From contig NZ_CP113519.1 of NCBI RefSeq assembly GCF_026723825.1, forward strand, positions 4,402,001 through 4,466,000: a stretch of DNA of 64,000 bases, written 5' to 3'. The position numbers and the translations under genes were made by a program. Origin of the DNA: Pseudomonas sp. GOM7 (GTDB lineage: Bacteria; Pseudomonadota; Gammaproteobacteria; Pseudomonadales; Pseudomonadaceae). Shown here piece after piece: positions 48,963 through 59,100 of the stretch (within the stretch, counting starts at the first letter, position 1; every line of letters begins with the position of its first letter). Under the pieces are notes generated by a model. It worked only from the letters and a program-made list of their open reading frames with translations, had not been told where the DNA came from and made no database searches.

Positions 48963-51900
48963 CTATGCCTTTTCCACGTTGACCAGGAACGACTTGAATT
49001 CCGGGGTCTGCGTGTTGCCGTCGCCAACGAAGGGCGTCAGGGTGTTGGTCAGGTAGCCGTTGCGCGCCACGCCGGCAAAGCCCCAGTGCAACGGAATGCC
49101 GATCTGATGCACGGTCTTGCCATCCACTGTGAGCGCCTTGATGCGCTTGGTCACCACCGCCACGGCCTTGATGTAGCCGCGGTTGGACGACACCTTGACA
49201 CGCTCGCCAGCGACGATGCCCAGCTCCTTGGCCAGCGCCTCGCCGATCTCGACGAACTGCTCGGGCTGAACGATGGCGTTGAGCCGGCAGTGCTTGGTCC
49301 AGAAGTGGAAGTGTTCGGTCAGGCGATAGGTAGTTGCCGCATAGGGGAAGGCATCGGCCTTACCCAGATGCTTGAGGTCGTCCGCGAACACGCGCGCCGC
49401 CGGGTTGCTCACCGCCACCGGGTTATCCGGGTGCATCGGGTTGCGCCCGATGGGCGTCTCGAACGGCTCGTAGTGCTCGGGAAACGGCCCTTCGGCCATC
49501 TTGTCCACGGCGAACAGGCGCGCCACCCCTTCGGGATTCATGATGAAGGGGTTCATCCCGGCATCCGGTGGCGAATCGGCCTTGAAGTCGGGCACGTCGG
49601 TGCCGCCCCAGGCCTTGCCGTTCCACCACACCAGGCGCTTCTTCTCCACGTCCCAGGGCTTGCCGCTGGGGTCGGCCGAGGCACGGTTGTAGAGGATGCG
49701 CCGGTTGGCCGGCCAGGCCCAAGCCCAGCCGAGGGTCTGGCCCATGCCATAGGGGTCGGCGTTGTCGCGCCGCGCCATCTGGTTGCCCTGGGTCGTCCAG
49801 GAACCGCAGAAGATCCAGCAGCCACTGGCGGTGGAGCCATCGGCGCGCAACTGGGCGAAGCCGGAGAGCTGCTCGCCGGCCTTGGCCTGCAGGGCGCCGC
49901 TGACCGGGTCGTGGAGGTCGGCCAGGGCCTTGCCGTTGAACTCGCGGGCCAGTTCGTCCGGGCCGGGTTCATCCGGTCTCAGGTAGGACCAGTCGAGGTT
50001 GAGGATCGGCTCGGGGAAGGCACCGCCCTCGCTGGCATAGGCCCGGCGCAGGCGATGGAACAACCCGGCCATGATGGCGATGTCGGTGCGCGCCTGGCCG
50101 GGTGGCTCGGCGCCCTTCCAGTGCCACTGCAGCCAGCGCCCGCTGTTGACCAGCGAGCCGTCCTCCTCGGCGAAGCAGGTAGTGGGCAGGCGGAACACCT
50201 CGGTCTGGATGCTGGCACTGTCGACATCGTTGAACTCGCCGGCGTTGCGCCAGAACTCCGAGGTCTCAGTGGCCAACGGATCCATGATCACCAGGTACTT
50301 GAGCCTGGCCAGCGAGGCACCCACCTTGGCCTTGTCAGGGAACGAGGCAAGGGGGTTGAAGCCCTGGCAGAAATAGCCGTTGACCTCGCCCTGGTACATC
50401 ATGTCGAAGACCTTGAGCACGTCGTAACCGGGAATGTCCAGCTTCGGTAGCCAGTCGAAGCCCCAATGGTTCTCGGCCGTGGCGTTCTTGCCGTACCAGG
50501 CCTTCATCAGGCTGACATGGAACTTCTCGTAGTTCTGCCAGTACGACAGTTGCCCCGGCCGCAAGGGCTTGGGCGAGCGCTTGGCGATATAGGCGCTGTA
50601 GTCCTGCTCGGCATCCAGCGGCAGGCTGAGGTAGCCCGGCAGCAGGTTGGAGAGCAGGCCCAGGTCGGTCAGCCCCTGGATGTTGGAGTGACCACGCAGG
50701 GCGTTCATACCGCCACCGGGCATGCCGATGTTGCCGAGCAGCAGTTGCAGCATGGCGCCGGTGCGGATCATCTGCGAGCCCACCGAGTGCTGCGTCCAGC
50801 CCAGGGCGTACATGATGGTCATGACCTTGCCCGGCGCCGAGCACTCGGCGATGGTCTCCCACACCTGCAGCATCTGCGCCTTGGGTGTGCCACAGATGCT
50901 GCTGACCAGATCCGGCGTGTAGCGGCTGTAGTGTTTCTTCAGCAGGTTGAAGACGCAGCGCGGGTGACTCAGCGTCGGGTCGACCACGGCGTAGCCGTCT
51001 TCGCCGATCTCGTACCCCCAACTGCTCTTTTCGTAGCGTCGCTTCTCGGCGTCGTAGCCGCTGAACATGCCATCCTCGAAGGCATAGTCCTCGCGCACCA
51101 CGAAACTGACGTCGGTGTAGTTGCGCACGTACTCGTGCTGGATCTTGTCGTTTTCCAGCAGGTAGTTGATCAGACCACCGAGGAAGGCGATATCGGTGCC
51201 GGTGCGGATCGGCGCGTAGAGGTCGGCCACGGAAGCCGAACGGGTGAAGCGCGGATCGACCACCACCAGCTTGGCCTGGTTGTGTGCCTTGGCCTCGGTC
51301 ACCCACTTGAAGCCACAAGGGTGGGCCTCGGCGGCATTGCCGCCCATGATCAGTACCAGATCGGCATTCTTGATGTCGGTCCAGTGGTTGGTCATGGCAC
51401 CACGGCCAAACGTCGGGGCAAGACTTGCCACCGTCGGGCCATGTCAGACACGTGCCTGGTTATCGAACCCCAGCATGCCAAGGGAACGCACCACCTTGTG
51501 GGTGATGTAGCCGGCCTCGTTGCTCGATGCCGAGGCGGCCAGGAAGCCCGCGCTGAGCCAGCGGTTGACCGTCTGGCCCTGCGCGTTCTTCTCGATGAAA
51601 TTGGCGTCGCGGTCGGCCTTCATGTGCCGGGCGATGCGGTCGAGCGCCTCGTCCCAGTCGATGCGCTTCCACTCATTGGAGCCGGCTTCGCGCACCTGCG
51701 GGTATTTCAGGCGGTTGGGGCTGTGGATGAAATCCAGCAGGCCAGCGCCTTTGGGGCAGAGGGTGCCCCGGTTGACCGGATGGTCGGCGTCGCCCTCGAT
51801 ATGGATGATGTTCTGCGCCACGTTCTTCGCAGCGTCGCCCTGGCTGTACAGGATCAGGCCACAGCCGACCGAGCAGTAGGGGCAGGTGTTGCGGGTTTCG

Positions 51901-52034
51901 GTGGTGCTGGTGAGTTTGAAATGCCGCACCTGGTCGGCGAAGGCTGCCGGGGGTGCGCCCCCCAGAGCCGCCAGGCTCGATGCTCCAAGGCCTACACCAC
52001 AGACCTTGAAGAACTGTCGACGGTTCATGTCCAT
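48963..52034 (-). CDS. fdnG: Selenocysteine-containing formate dehydrogenase alpha subunit (TGA read as Sec)
   Basis: 1023 residues when the in-frame TGA (51444-51446) is read as Sec at position 197, matching the E. coli FdnG/FdoG Sec196. N terminus: Tat motif MNRRQFFKVCG, then the [4Fe-4S] cysteines TCPYCSVGCG ... LCPKGAG, then ARV-U-HGPTVASL at the Mo-bis-MGD active site. Without Sec decoding the gene appears as two open frames that abut exactly. ATG 52034 follows GGGAGAAC; the C terminus ends near VNVEKA. It oxidises formate to CO2 in the periplasm. Confidence 0.96.
51409..51446 (-). promoter_or_regulatory. Sec codon TGA and downstream bSECIS hairpin in fdnG
   Basis: TGA at 51446-51444 is followed in the mRNA by a stem GGCAA-GTC-TTGCC about 17-29 bases downstream, with the loop sequence GUCU as in E. 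coli fdn/fdh SECIS. This is the expected distance for SelB-dependent recoding. Confidence 0.85.
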
Positions 52035-52146
52035 CTTGGGTTCTCCCACATCAGGCTGACGCTCGGTACGTTGCCGAGCGAATCGCTAGTCAAGCCTAGA
52101 TCATCCGCGTGGATTCGCCAGGCACTTCGTCGCATGGCGCGAGCCC
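52035..52146 (-). promoter_or_regulatory. fdnG upstream region with short hairpin
   Basis: The 112-base region between fdnG and the next gene contains a minus-strand TTGACT and a CGCTCGG/CCGAGCG hairpin (52060-52080). A clear promoter cannot be assigned. Confidence 0.35.
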
Positions 52147-53154
52147 TCAGCGCCGCTCCAGGCGATAGAACAGATTGGGCTCGCTGGCCAGGTAGAGGTT
52201 GCCCTGCGGGTCGAAGGTCAGCCCCTCGGCCTGTGGCACGCTGTCATGCAAGCCGGCGAAGCCGCGCAGCAGCGAGCGGAAGCTGATCAGCTCGCCATCG
52301 GCGCCTAGCTCCACCATCAGCTTGGACTCGTCGCTGAGCAATACCAGATGGCCGGTGCGCTCATCGAAATGTGCAGCGGACAGATCACGGGCGAATGACG
52401 CCTGGTCAACCCAGGCCTGGCGGTCTATCACTTCCAGGCCGAAGTCGCCCTCCAGGCTGCGCCGCAGGCCGCGTATCTCGTAGAGCTTGCGCGGTTTGCG
52501 CTCCTTGACCACGAACAGGCGGTCGCTGCCAGGATCATAGGCGAGCCCCTCGAAACCCTCGTTGTCGCCGGCATCGATGGTCAGGGTAAGGGCGCGTTGG
52601 CCCTGGCGCTGCAGCGTGCTGCCGGGTGCAGGCACCGGCACGATCACCAGCGCGTGCCTGCGCTCTTCCACCAGCAGCAACAGGTCATCGCCCAGGTAGG
52701 CGACATCCTCGACATCATCGAAGCCCTGCAGCACATGGCGGTCGAGCACCTCGCCGTCGAGGCTCAGGCGCAGCAACTGCTCCGGGCCGTTGAGCACGGC
52801 CCAGAGCTGCTGGCGGTCGGTGTCATAGCTCAGGCCCGAGAAGTTCTTGTCCACGCCGGCGACCGGCTTGGCATCGATGCTGACCCGGTACTGTGGCAGC
52901 CACAGACTACGGCTCTGCCACTGCTCTTGATGCAGGGAGGTCTTGATCCAGTAATACAAACGCTCGTCCAGATGCATCACGCGGATCTGGTAAGCGAACA
53001 ACAACAAGGCCAGCAACAGCGTCCATTTCCATGGACTGAGGGCATTCAGCTTTCCCAGCATCCCCTTGGCAACAGCGATCATCACGACGTGCTCGTTTGC
53101 AGGTAGACGAACGCCAGTCTGCCGAGTTTCTGTTGCAATACGTCGCATGGGCAT
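52147..53154 (-). CDS. SdiA-regulated/YjiK-like beta-propeller protein
   Basis: About 335 residues: an N-terminal membrane segment (around 41-55, WKWTLLLALLLFAY) followed by repeated blade motifs such as NFSGLSYDTDRQQLWAV, EDVAYLGDDLLLLVEE, NEGFEGLAYDPGSDRLFVV and QAEGLTFDPQGNLYLAS. This is the SdiA-regulated/YjiK family, of unknown function, probably periplasmic. The start is uncertain: 53154 lies close to MITE-like copy 3, and ATGs further in (53082, 53061) are possible. The element may have replaced the native promoter. Confidence 0.78.
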   Translation of the reverse strand: MPMRRIATETRQTGVRLPANEHVVMIAVAKGMLGKLNALSPWKWTLLLALLLFAYQIRVMHLDERLYYWIKTSLHQEQWQSRSLWLPQYRVSIDAKPVAGVDKNFSGLSYDTDRQQLWAVLNGPEQLLRLSLDGEVLDRHVLQGFDDVEDVAYLGDDLLLLVEERRHALVIVPVPAPGSTLQRQGQRALTLTIDAGDNEGFEGLAYDPGSDRLFVVKERKPRKLYEIRGLRRSLEGDFGLEVIDRQAWVDQASFARDLSAAHFDERTGHLVLLSDESKLMVELGADGELISFRSLLRGFAGLHDSVPQAEGLTFDPQGNLYLASEPNLFYRLERR

Positions 53155-53157
53155 GCC

Positions 53158-53303
53158 TAGCAGGCCGTTGAAAAACGTAGGCGAGGCAGGCTGGCCTAGG
53201 CAAAAACAGCCGAAAAAGCGCAGTTTACGTGCTGTAAATGAGCATTTTGAGGCTGTTTTTAACGACGGCCAGGCAACGCAGGTAGTTTTTCAACAGCCTG
53301 CTA
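53158..53303. mobile_element. MITE-like element, copy 3
   Basis: 146 bases, identical to copy 1 apart from one base in the right arm. Ends TAGCAGGC and GCCTGCTA. The right-end TAG, read on the minus strand, is the pbpC stop codon (53301-53303). Same orientation as the other three copies. Confidence 0.78.
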
Positions 53304-55622
53304 TGGCCCGACGCTGAACTCCAGCTTGGCCGTCTGCCCAGCGGCATCGAGCACGCTGAGCTGGTGCCGACCGGGCGCGAAACCGTGGTTGAAGCTGCCA
53401 TTGGCCGGGGTTTCGCCCTGTGGCTCACCATCGACGAACCACCAGCGCTGACCGCTGCCGCCCAGGGTGGATAAGCTCAACCGCAGCGGTTCGCTGCTGC
53501 CCTGCGGTCGACGCAGACGGTCACCCTCACGCACGCCGACGATGCTCAGTGGCGCTGCCTGGCCGCTGGGTGGCGGTGGGCAGTTCGGGTCGCCAGCCGG
53601 CAGGCGCGCGGTACGCCGTTCGCGGCGCGGCAGCCAGGGCTCCAGTGGTGCCGGCCAGAGCAGCAGCTCGCGGGCCTCGGCACCTGGGCAACCGGGCGCC
53701 ACGCGCAGCCCCTTGGCATTCACCCAGTAGCGCTCGCGCAGGCCGCTGCCCAGGGGCTGGTCGGTCGCCTGCAGGGTCGGCGGCGTGGTGCCCTCCAGCG
53801 TCCAGGCGAAGCGCTGCCGGCGGCAATTGGGATCATCCTTGGCCAGTGGTTGGCCCAGTGGCCAGCAGATGGCCGCGACGCCGACCTCAGCCGGCTGCGG
53901 GTCGGGCGGCGGCGCCAGGCCGCGCTGGCTGTCGCGGCCCACCAGCAGATCATGCACCTGCAGCAGCAGGGGCGCGGCGGACGCCAGGCCGAACTGACCA
54001 GGCACCGGCGTGCCGTCCGGGCGACCGATCCACACGCCGATCAGATGACGCGGGCCGACGCCGATGGCCCAGGCGTCGCGAAAGCCATAGCTGGTGCCGG
54101 TTTTCCAGGCCAGGGTGGGGCGCTGCGCCAGTTGCGCGCGCGGGTCGCGATCAGGCCGCGCCTGACCGCTGAGAATACGGCGGATGATCCAGGCCGCACC
54201 CGGCGACAGCAGGCGCCGCTCGCGCAGGGTATCGCTCGGTTGCAGGCGCACCCGTGCGGCCATGCCGCCTCGGGCAAAGGCGCTGTAACCGCTCACCAGC
54301 GATTCCAGGCGCGTGCCGCCACCACCGAGAATCAGCGCCAGGCTGGGCTCGGCCAGGGCCGGCAGGCGGATCGGCACACCGGCGCTGCGCAGCTCACCGG
54401 CGAAGCGCTTGGGCCCATAGGCTTCGAGCAGTTGCACCGCTGGCAGATTGAGCGAGGTGGCCAGGGCAGTGCTGGCCGACACCGGGCCGGTGAAGCCGGC
54501 GGCGAAGTTGCCGGGACGGTAATCGCCGTAATGCCGGGGCACGTCCTGCAGCAGCGACTCGGAATGGATCAGCCCGGCGTCCAACGCCAGGCCGTAGAGG
54601 AAGGGTTTCAGCGTCGAGCCGGGCGAGCGCAGCGCACGCACCATGTCGACATGGCCGAAGCGCGCGGTATCGGCGATATCCACCGAGCCGAGGTAGGCGC
54701 GTACCGCCATACTTTCGTGCTCGACCACCAGAATGGCCACCGAGGTGCGCTCCGGCAGGCGTGCGCGCCAGCCCAGCAGCAGATCTTCCAGGCGTAGCTG
54801 CAACGCGGCATCGAGGGTGGTGCGAATCAACGGCGGGCTGCCTGGGCGGTTCAGCCGCCGCGCCAGCAGGGGCGCCAGGCTCGGTTCGCGGCGCGGGGCG
54901 AGGAATACCGGTTCCTCCAGGGCTTCATCGATACGCGCCTGCGGCCACACCCGGAACTCGGCCAGTCGCCTGAGCACCTTGTCGCGCGCGGCCTGGGCCC
55001 GCTCGGGGTGACGATCCGGGCGCAAGCGGCTGGGCGCCTGCGGCAGTACCGCGAGCAACGCCGCCTCGGCGCGGGTGAGCTGGCTCGGCGGCTTGCCCAG
55101 GTAACTCCAGCTCGCCGCCGCCACGCCTTGCAGGGTGCCGCCGAAGGGCGCGCGATTGAGGTACAGCGTGAGGATCTCATCCTTGGACAGGTGCCATTCC
55201 AGTTGCGCGGTACGCCAGAGCTGCTTGAGCTTGCCGGACAGGTTGCGGCCATGCGGGTCGAGCAGGCGCGCCACCTGCATCGACAGGGTGCTGCCACCGG
55301 ACACCACGCGCCCGCCGGAGAGGTTCTGCCAGGCGGCGCGACCCAGCGCCAGCGGGTTGACCCCGGGGTGCTGGCGGAACCAGCGATCCTCGTAGGTGAG
55401 CAGCGCTTCGAGGTAATAGGGCGAGACCTCCTGCGGCGTCACTGGGTAACGCCATACGCCATCGCGATCGGCGAAACGCCACAACGGCGTGCCGTCCTCG
55501 GCCAGCACCACACGGGCCAGGTCGTCCTCGGGCAAGGGCAGCGGGAACAGGCGGTCGGCGAGCCAGAGCAGGGCCAGGGGGAGCAGGAGGATAAGGAGCC
55601 AGCGGCGAGTCAGGCGGCGCAT
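53301..55622 (-). CDS. pbpC: Penicillin-binding protein 1C
   Basis: 773 residues, bifunctional class A-like PBP anchored by an N-terminal helix. Transglycosylase domain with EDRWFRQHPGVNP and SGGSTLSMQVARL; transpeptidase with SPGSTLKPFLYG (active Ser-Thr-Leu-Lys), SASTALATSLNLP and KTGTSYGFRDAW; then the C-terminal BiPBP-type domain. It usually partners YfaS (alpha-2-macroglobulin). The stop codon is formed by the end of MITE-like copy 3, so the terminal residues may be altered. Confidence 0.93.
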   Translation of the reverse strand: MRRLTRRWLLILLLPLALLWLADRLFPLPLPEDDLARVVLAEDGTPLWRFADRDGVWRYPVTPQEVSPYYLEALLTYEDRWFRQHPGVNPLALGRAAWQNLSGGRVVSGGSTLSMQVARLLDPHGRNLSGKLKQLWRTAQLEWHLSKDEILTLYLNRAPFGGTLQGVAAASWSYLGKPPSQLTRAEAALLAVLPQAPSRLRPDRHPERAQAARDKVLRRLAEFRVWPQARIDEALEEPVFLAPRREPSLAPLLARRLNRPGSPPLIRTTLDAALQLRLEDLLLGWRARLPERTSVAILVVEHESMAVRAYLGSVDIADTARFGHVDMVRALRSPGSTLKPFLYGLALDAGLIHSESLLQDVPRHYGDYRPGNFAAGFTGPVSASTALATSLNLPAVQLLEAYGPKRFAGELRSAGVPIRLPALAEPSLALILGGGGTRLESLVSGYSAFARGGMAARVRLQPSDTLRERRLLSPGAAWIIRRILSGQARPDRDPRAQLAQRPTLAWKTGTSYGFRDAWAIGVGPRHLIGVWIGRPDGTPVPGQFGLASAAPLLLQVHDLLVGRDSQRGLAPPPDPQPAEVGVAAICWPLGQPLAKDDPNCRRQRFAWTLEGTTPPTLQATDQPLGSGLRERYWVNAKGLRVAPGCPGAEARELLLWPAPLEPWLPRRERRTARLPAGDPNCPPPPSGQAAPLSIVGVREGDRLRRPQGSSEPLRLSLSTLGGSGQRWWFVDGEPQGETPANGSFNHGFAPGRHQLSVLDAAGQTAKLEFSVGP

Positions 55623-55627
55623 GCAAG

Positions 55628-55678
55628 GCCCTCTCCCCCAGCCCCTCCCCCATAAATGGGAGAGGGGAGCGGATCAGC
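55628..55678. repeat. CCCTCTCCC-type palindromic repeat
   Basis: CCCTCTCCCCCAGCCCCTCCC followed by ATAAATGGGAGAGGGG: an inverted repeat just upstream of pbpC and downstream of the DUF559 gene. Similar units lie at 56072-56115 and 56145-56190. This repeat class is common near inserted DUF559 genes in gamma-proteobacteria. Confidence 0.7.
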
Positions 55679-55703
55679 GTTTTGCCAAGACAGGTGGCGA
55701 CAC

Positions 55704-56048
55704 TCACAAACCGTCTTGCTCGCCGACTGCAAGACGAATCCGTTCAAGTACCGCCTCCGTTTCCGCCAGTACCTGATGATTCCAGAAACGCAGTACACGA
55801 TAGCCTCGACCTGCCAGATAACGCTCACGTTGGTGGTCGTACTCCGCCTGCTGCTGATGCTGGCCACCGTCGAGTTCGATGACCAGCCATCGTTCGGTGC
55901 AGATGAAATCGACGATATAGGGGCCAATGGGTTTCTGCCGTTTGAACTTCAAGCCAAGAAAGCGGTGAGCACGCAGGTGATGCCAGAGTCGTTGCTCGGC
56001 GTCGGTCATTTCACGGCGCAGGCGCTTGGCGTTGTCGAGTAGTGTCAT
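55704..56048 (-). CDS. DUF559 domain protein, Vsr-like endonuclease fold
   Basis: 114 residues, DUF559 family (PD-(D/E)XK-related, Vsr/MutH-like). Motifs: LWHHLRAHRFLGLKFKRQ, PIGPYIVDFIC and ELDGGQHQQQAEYDHQRERYL, the last containing the catalytic ELDGxxH. A very good ribosome site (AAGGAGG) precedes ATG 56048. It lies between yfaS and pbpC, flanked on both sides by CCCTCTCCC repeats, and interrupts this normally adjacent pair. Mobile or repair-associated roles are suggested in the literature but not settled. Confidence 0.8.
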   Translation of the reverse strand: MTLLDNAKRLRREMTDAEQRLWHHLRAHRFLGLKFKRQKPIGPYIVDFICTERWLVIELDGGQHQQQAEYDHQRERYLAGRGYRVLRFWNHQVLAETEAVLERIRLAVGEQDGL

Positions 56049-56071
56049 GGTTCCTCCTTGAACCGGGTTTG

Positions 56072-56190
56072 CCCTCTCCCCCAACCCTCTCCCATAAATG
56101 GGAGAGGGAGTTTGCACGTGCCAAGCCCACAGCCGCGTGCCCATGCGCTCCCCTCTCCCGCTTGCGGGAGAGGGGCTGGGGGAGAAGGGC
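56072..56190. repeat. Two CCCTCTCCC-type palindromic repeats
   Basis: At 56072-56115 CCCTCTCCCCCAACC pairs with TTGGGAGAGGG-like arms (through ATAAATGGGAGAGGG), and at 56145-56190 CTCCCCTCTCCCGC pairs with GCGGGAGAGGGG. They flank the yfaS end and the DUF559 start. They share the composition of the 55628 unit. Confidence 0.65.
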
Positions 56191-56195
56191 GGCTT

Positions 56196-59100
56196 TTATC
56201 TTCCCCGCACCACCATCCCCTGCGGCGCGCTGCCCAGGGCCTGCCAGTTCGGCCGATACATGGACTCCACCTGCGGTGGCGGCACGCGGTAGCTGCCTGG
56301 GGTCACGGCGCGGGCCAGGTACAGCAGGTGGGTGGTGTCGTAGCCATCCACGTCCACCGCTGCCACGTAGCGGTCGCCACGGTATTCCTGATGCTTGATG
56401 CGCGCGTTCTGCATGGCCCGGCCCCACTCCTTGACGTTGCTGCCGGCGTCCTCGAGGCTCGCCGCACTCGAAGCCAGGTTCTGGTTCTCCAGCTCCAGGC
56501 CGGCCGGCAGCAGGTCCACCACCAGGGCATCGGGCACGCGCTGCTTGGCACGCACGGCCAGGTGCACCAGCACCAGTTCGCCGCTGTTCAGGCGCTGCAG
56601 GTCGAGCGGGCGGCCATCCATGCCGAGGTATTCGCGCTCGATGCTGAGGTTCTCGCCACCGGCACGCGGCGCCTGGGTCGGGTAACCGGACAGGGTCAGT
56701 TGCTGGTACAGCGTGGCGCTGCCGGCGTTGCTCACACTCAGCGGCTCGGCCAGTTCGTCACGTTCGAGCTTGAGGCCCGGCTGCTGATTGCTCAGCTCGA
56801 ACTGGAAGGCACCGCTGGCCAGTTTGGCGCTCCAGGCCTGCTCCGGCTTGCCGAGGATGCCGCGCCCGGCGAGGAACAGCGCGTTGCGCTCCTGGGTCGA
56901 CAACCAGCGCTGGCTGGCCAGTTCGTCGGCCAGATCGAACAGCCGCTGCTCGCGCTGACCGGCTGCCATGTCCTGCTCTTCCAGCACAGCGAGGATCAAC
57001 GCCTGGTCACGCAGGGCGCTGCCGTAGTCGGCCATCCAGCGCTCGCCATCGCGCTGCAGGATCAGCCCCTGGTTCAGCGCCTGCTCGGCGCGCGGCGCAT
57101 CGCCCATCAGTTTCAGCGCGGCGGCCAGTTGCACCAGCGGCAGGCCAGAGCGCGCGTCACCACGGCGCTCGAACAGGCTGCGCAGCGCGCCCAGGGGCGC
57201 CTGTTGGCTGCGCGCCAGCACGTAACCTGCGTAGGCCTGCACGGCGAAACGGGTATGGGCGGAATCCTGGCTGTAGCTGGCTTCGATCAGGCTGCTCTGC
57301 TGCAAGTAGCGCAACAGGCGGTCGGTGGCCTTCTTCAAGGCCTCGGCGGGTACGCCGAAGCCCTGTTCGCGGGCGCGCAGGAGGAAGTCGGTGACATAGG
57401 CGGTGAGCCAGTACTCTTCCTCGCTCTCGGCGCTCCACAGGCCGAAACCGCCGTTGTGCCGCTGCATGCCGAGCAGGCGTTCGATGCCCAGCTCGATGCT
57501 CTTGCGCCGCTGCTCGTCCGGCTCACCTGCGAGGCCCAGTTTCTTCAGGCTGGCGGCATCGGCATAGAGGGATGGATACAGGCCACTGGTGGTCTGCTCC
57601 AGGCAGCCGTAGGGATAGGCCTTGAGCGCGCGGATCTGCTCACCCAGGTTCAGCGGCGGGCGGCTCGACAGGGCCAGCACCGCCTCCAACCCAGCCGGCT
57701 CGAACTGGTTCAGGGTGCCGGCCGGCATGCTCCAGGGCTCGCCCTCGTTGAGCACCGCACGGAAGTGCTGCAACTGCGCCGGGTAGGCCGGGCGCACGCC
57801 CAGCGTCCAGTCGCGGCTGAAGCTGCCGAGCTGCTCGTTGGGCAGGCTCAGGCCCTGCACCTTGACCTGGATATGCCCCTGGCCCAGACCACCCTCGGCA
57901 CGCACCGGGATGCGCAGGGTGGTGCGTTGGCCGTCCTTGAGGCTCAGCGGTGCCTGGGCGTTGCCCAGCAGGCGCAACTGGCCGCTGACGTCGAGCTGCA
58001 CGTCGAGCTTCTGCGCGGCGCCGGAGAGGTTGGTGACGTCCAGCGCCAGAGTGGTTTCGTCGCCCCCGGCGAGAAAGCGCGGCATCGACAGTTCGGCGAT
58101 CAGCGGCGCGGCCACCACCGTCTTGGCCTCGGCCATGCCGAAGCGCTCGTCACTCCAGGCCTGGGCCATCAGGCGCAGCTCGCCGTTGAAGTCGGGGATG
58201 TCCAGGCTGACTTCACCCTCACCCTGCTCGTTCAGCTTCAGCGCATCGCTCTGCAGGGCGACGATCAGCACGCTGGTGTCCGGCCGTTTGCCGCCGGCTT
58301 CGAGACCGGCATCACCGCCGAAGGCCAGGCTGGCGATGCGGCCCTGGGCCTCGATCAGTTGCCCGTAGATGTCCATTTGATCGGCACCATAGCCCTTGCG
58401 CCCGAAGAAGCTGGCGAAGGGGTCGGGCGTGGCGAACTCGGTGATATTGAGGATGCCCACGTCCACCGCCGCCAGAAGTACGTGCACCTTGTCGGGGATG
58501 CTGCCATCGGCGTTGCGCGCGCTGACCTTGACCTTGAGCGGCTGCTTCGGCCGCATCTTCTCGGGCGCCTGCAGGCTCACCGCCAGCTTGCGCGGTGCGC
58601 GCTCCAGCGGCAGGTGCAGCAGGCCCACCGCACGCTTGGGCGTGACCTGCGCCTTGCGCTCGCCGGGGCGGATCACCAGAGCGCTGAGGTACAGGTCATG
58701 CCGTGCCCACTTCTCGTCGATGGGCAGCTCGAAGGTCTTGCCTTCAGCCGGCACGCTGATTTCCTGCCACCACAGCGGGCCGTCGCTGGATTCCACCAGC
58801 AGGTAGCCATTGCCAGCAGCCGGCGGGGTGACGGTGATCCTGGCCACATCACCTGCGGCATAGCCAGGCTTGTCCAGCGCCAGCTTGACCTGATCGGGGC
58901 GCACGGCGCCGCCGTCGGCGTTGTCCTGCCAACGGTAGCCAGCCCAGAAGCGCAGGCTGCTGACCAGGCCGGTCTGGTTGTCCACCACCTCGACGCGATA
59001 CGGCCCCCACTCCACCGGGAAGCTGACCTTGGCCGTGCCACCCGCCGCCACCTTGAGCGGCTCGTCGCTGAGGGTGAGGAATTTCTCGGTGTAGTTGTGG

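Noticed and set aside
51431..51449. Apparent frameshift or premature stop splitting fdnG
   Set aside because: The TGA is exactly at the Sec position, both frames are in the same register, and selABC are adjacent, so recoding explains it.
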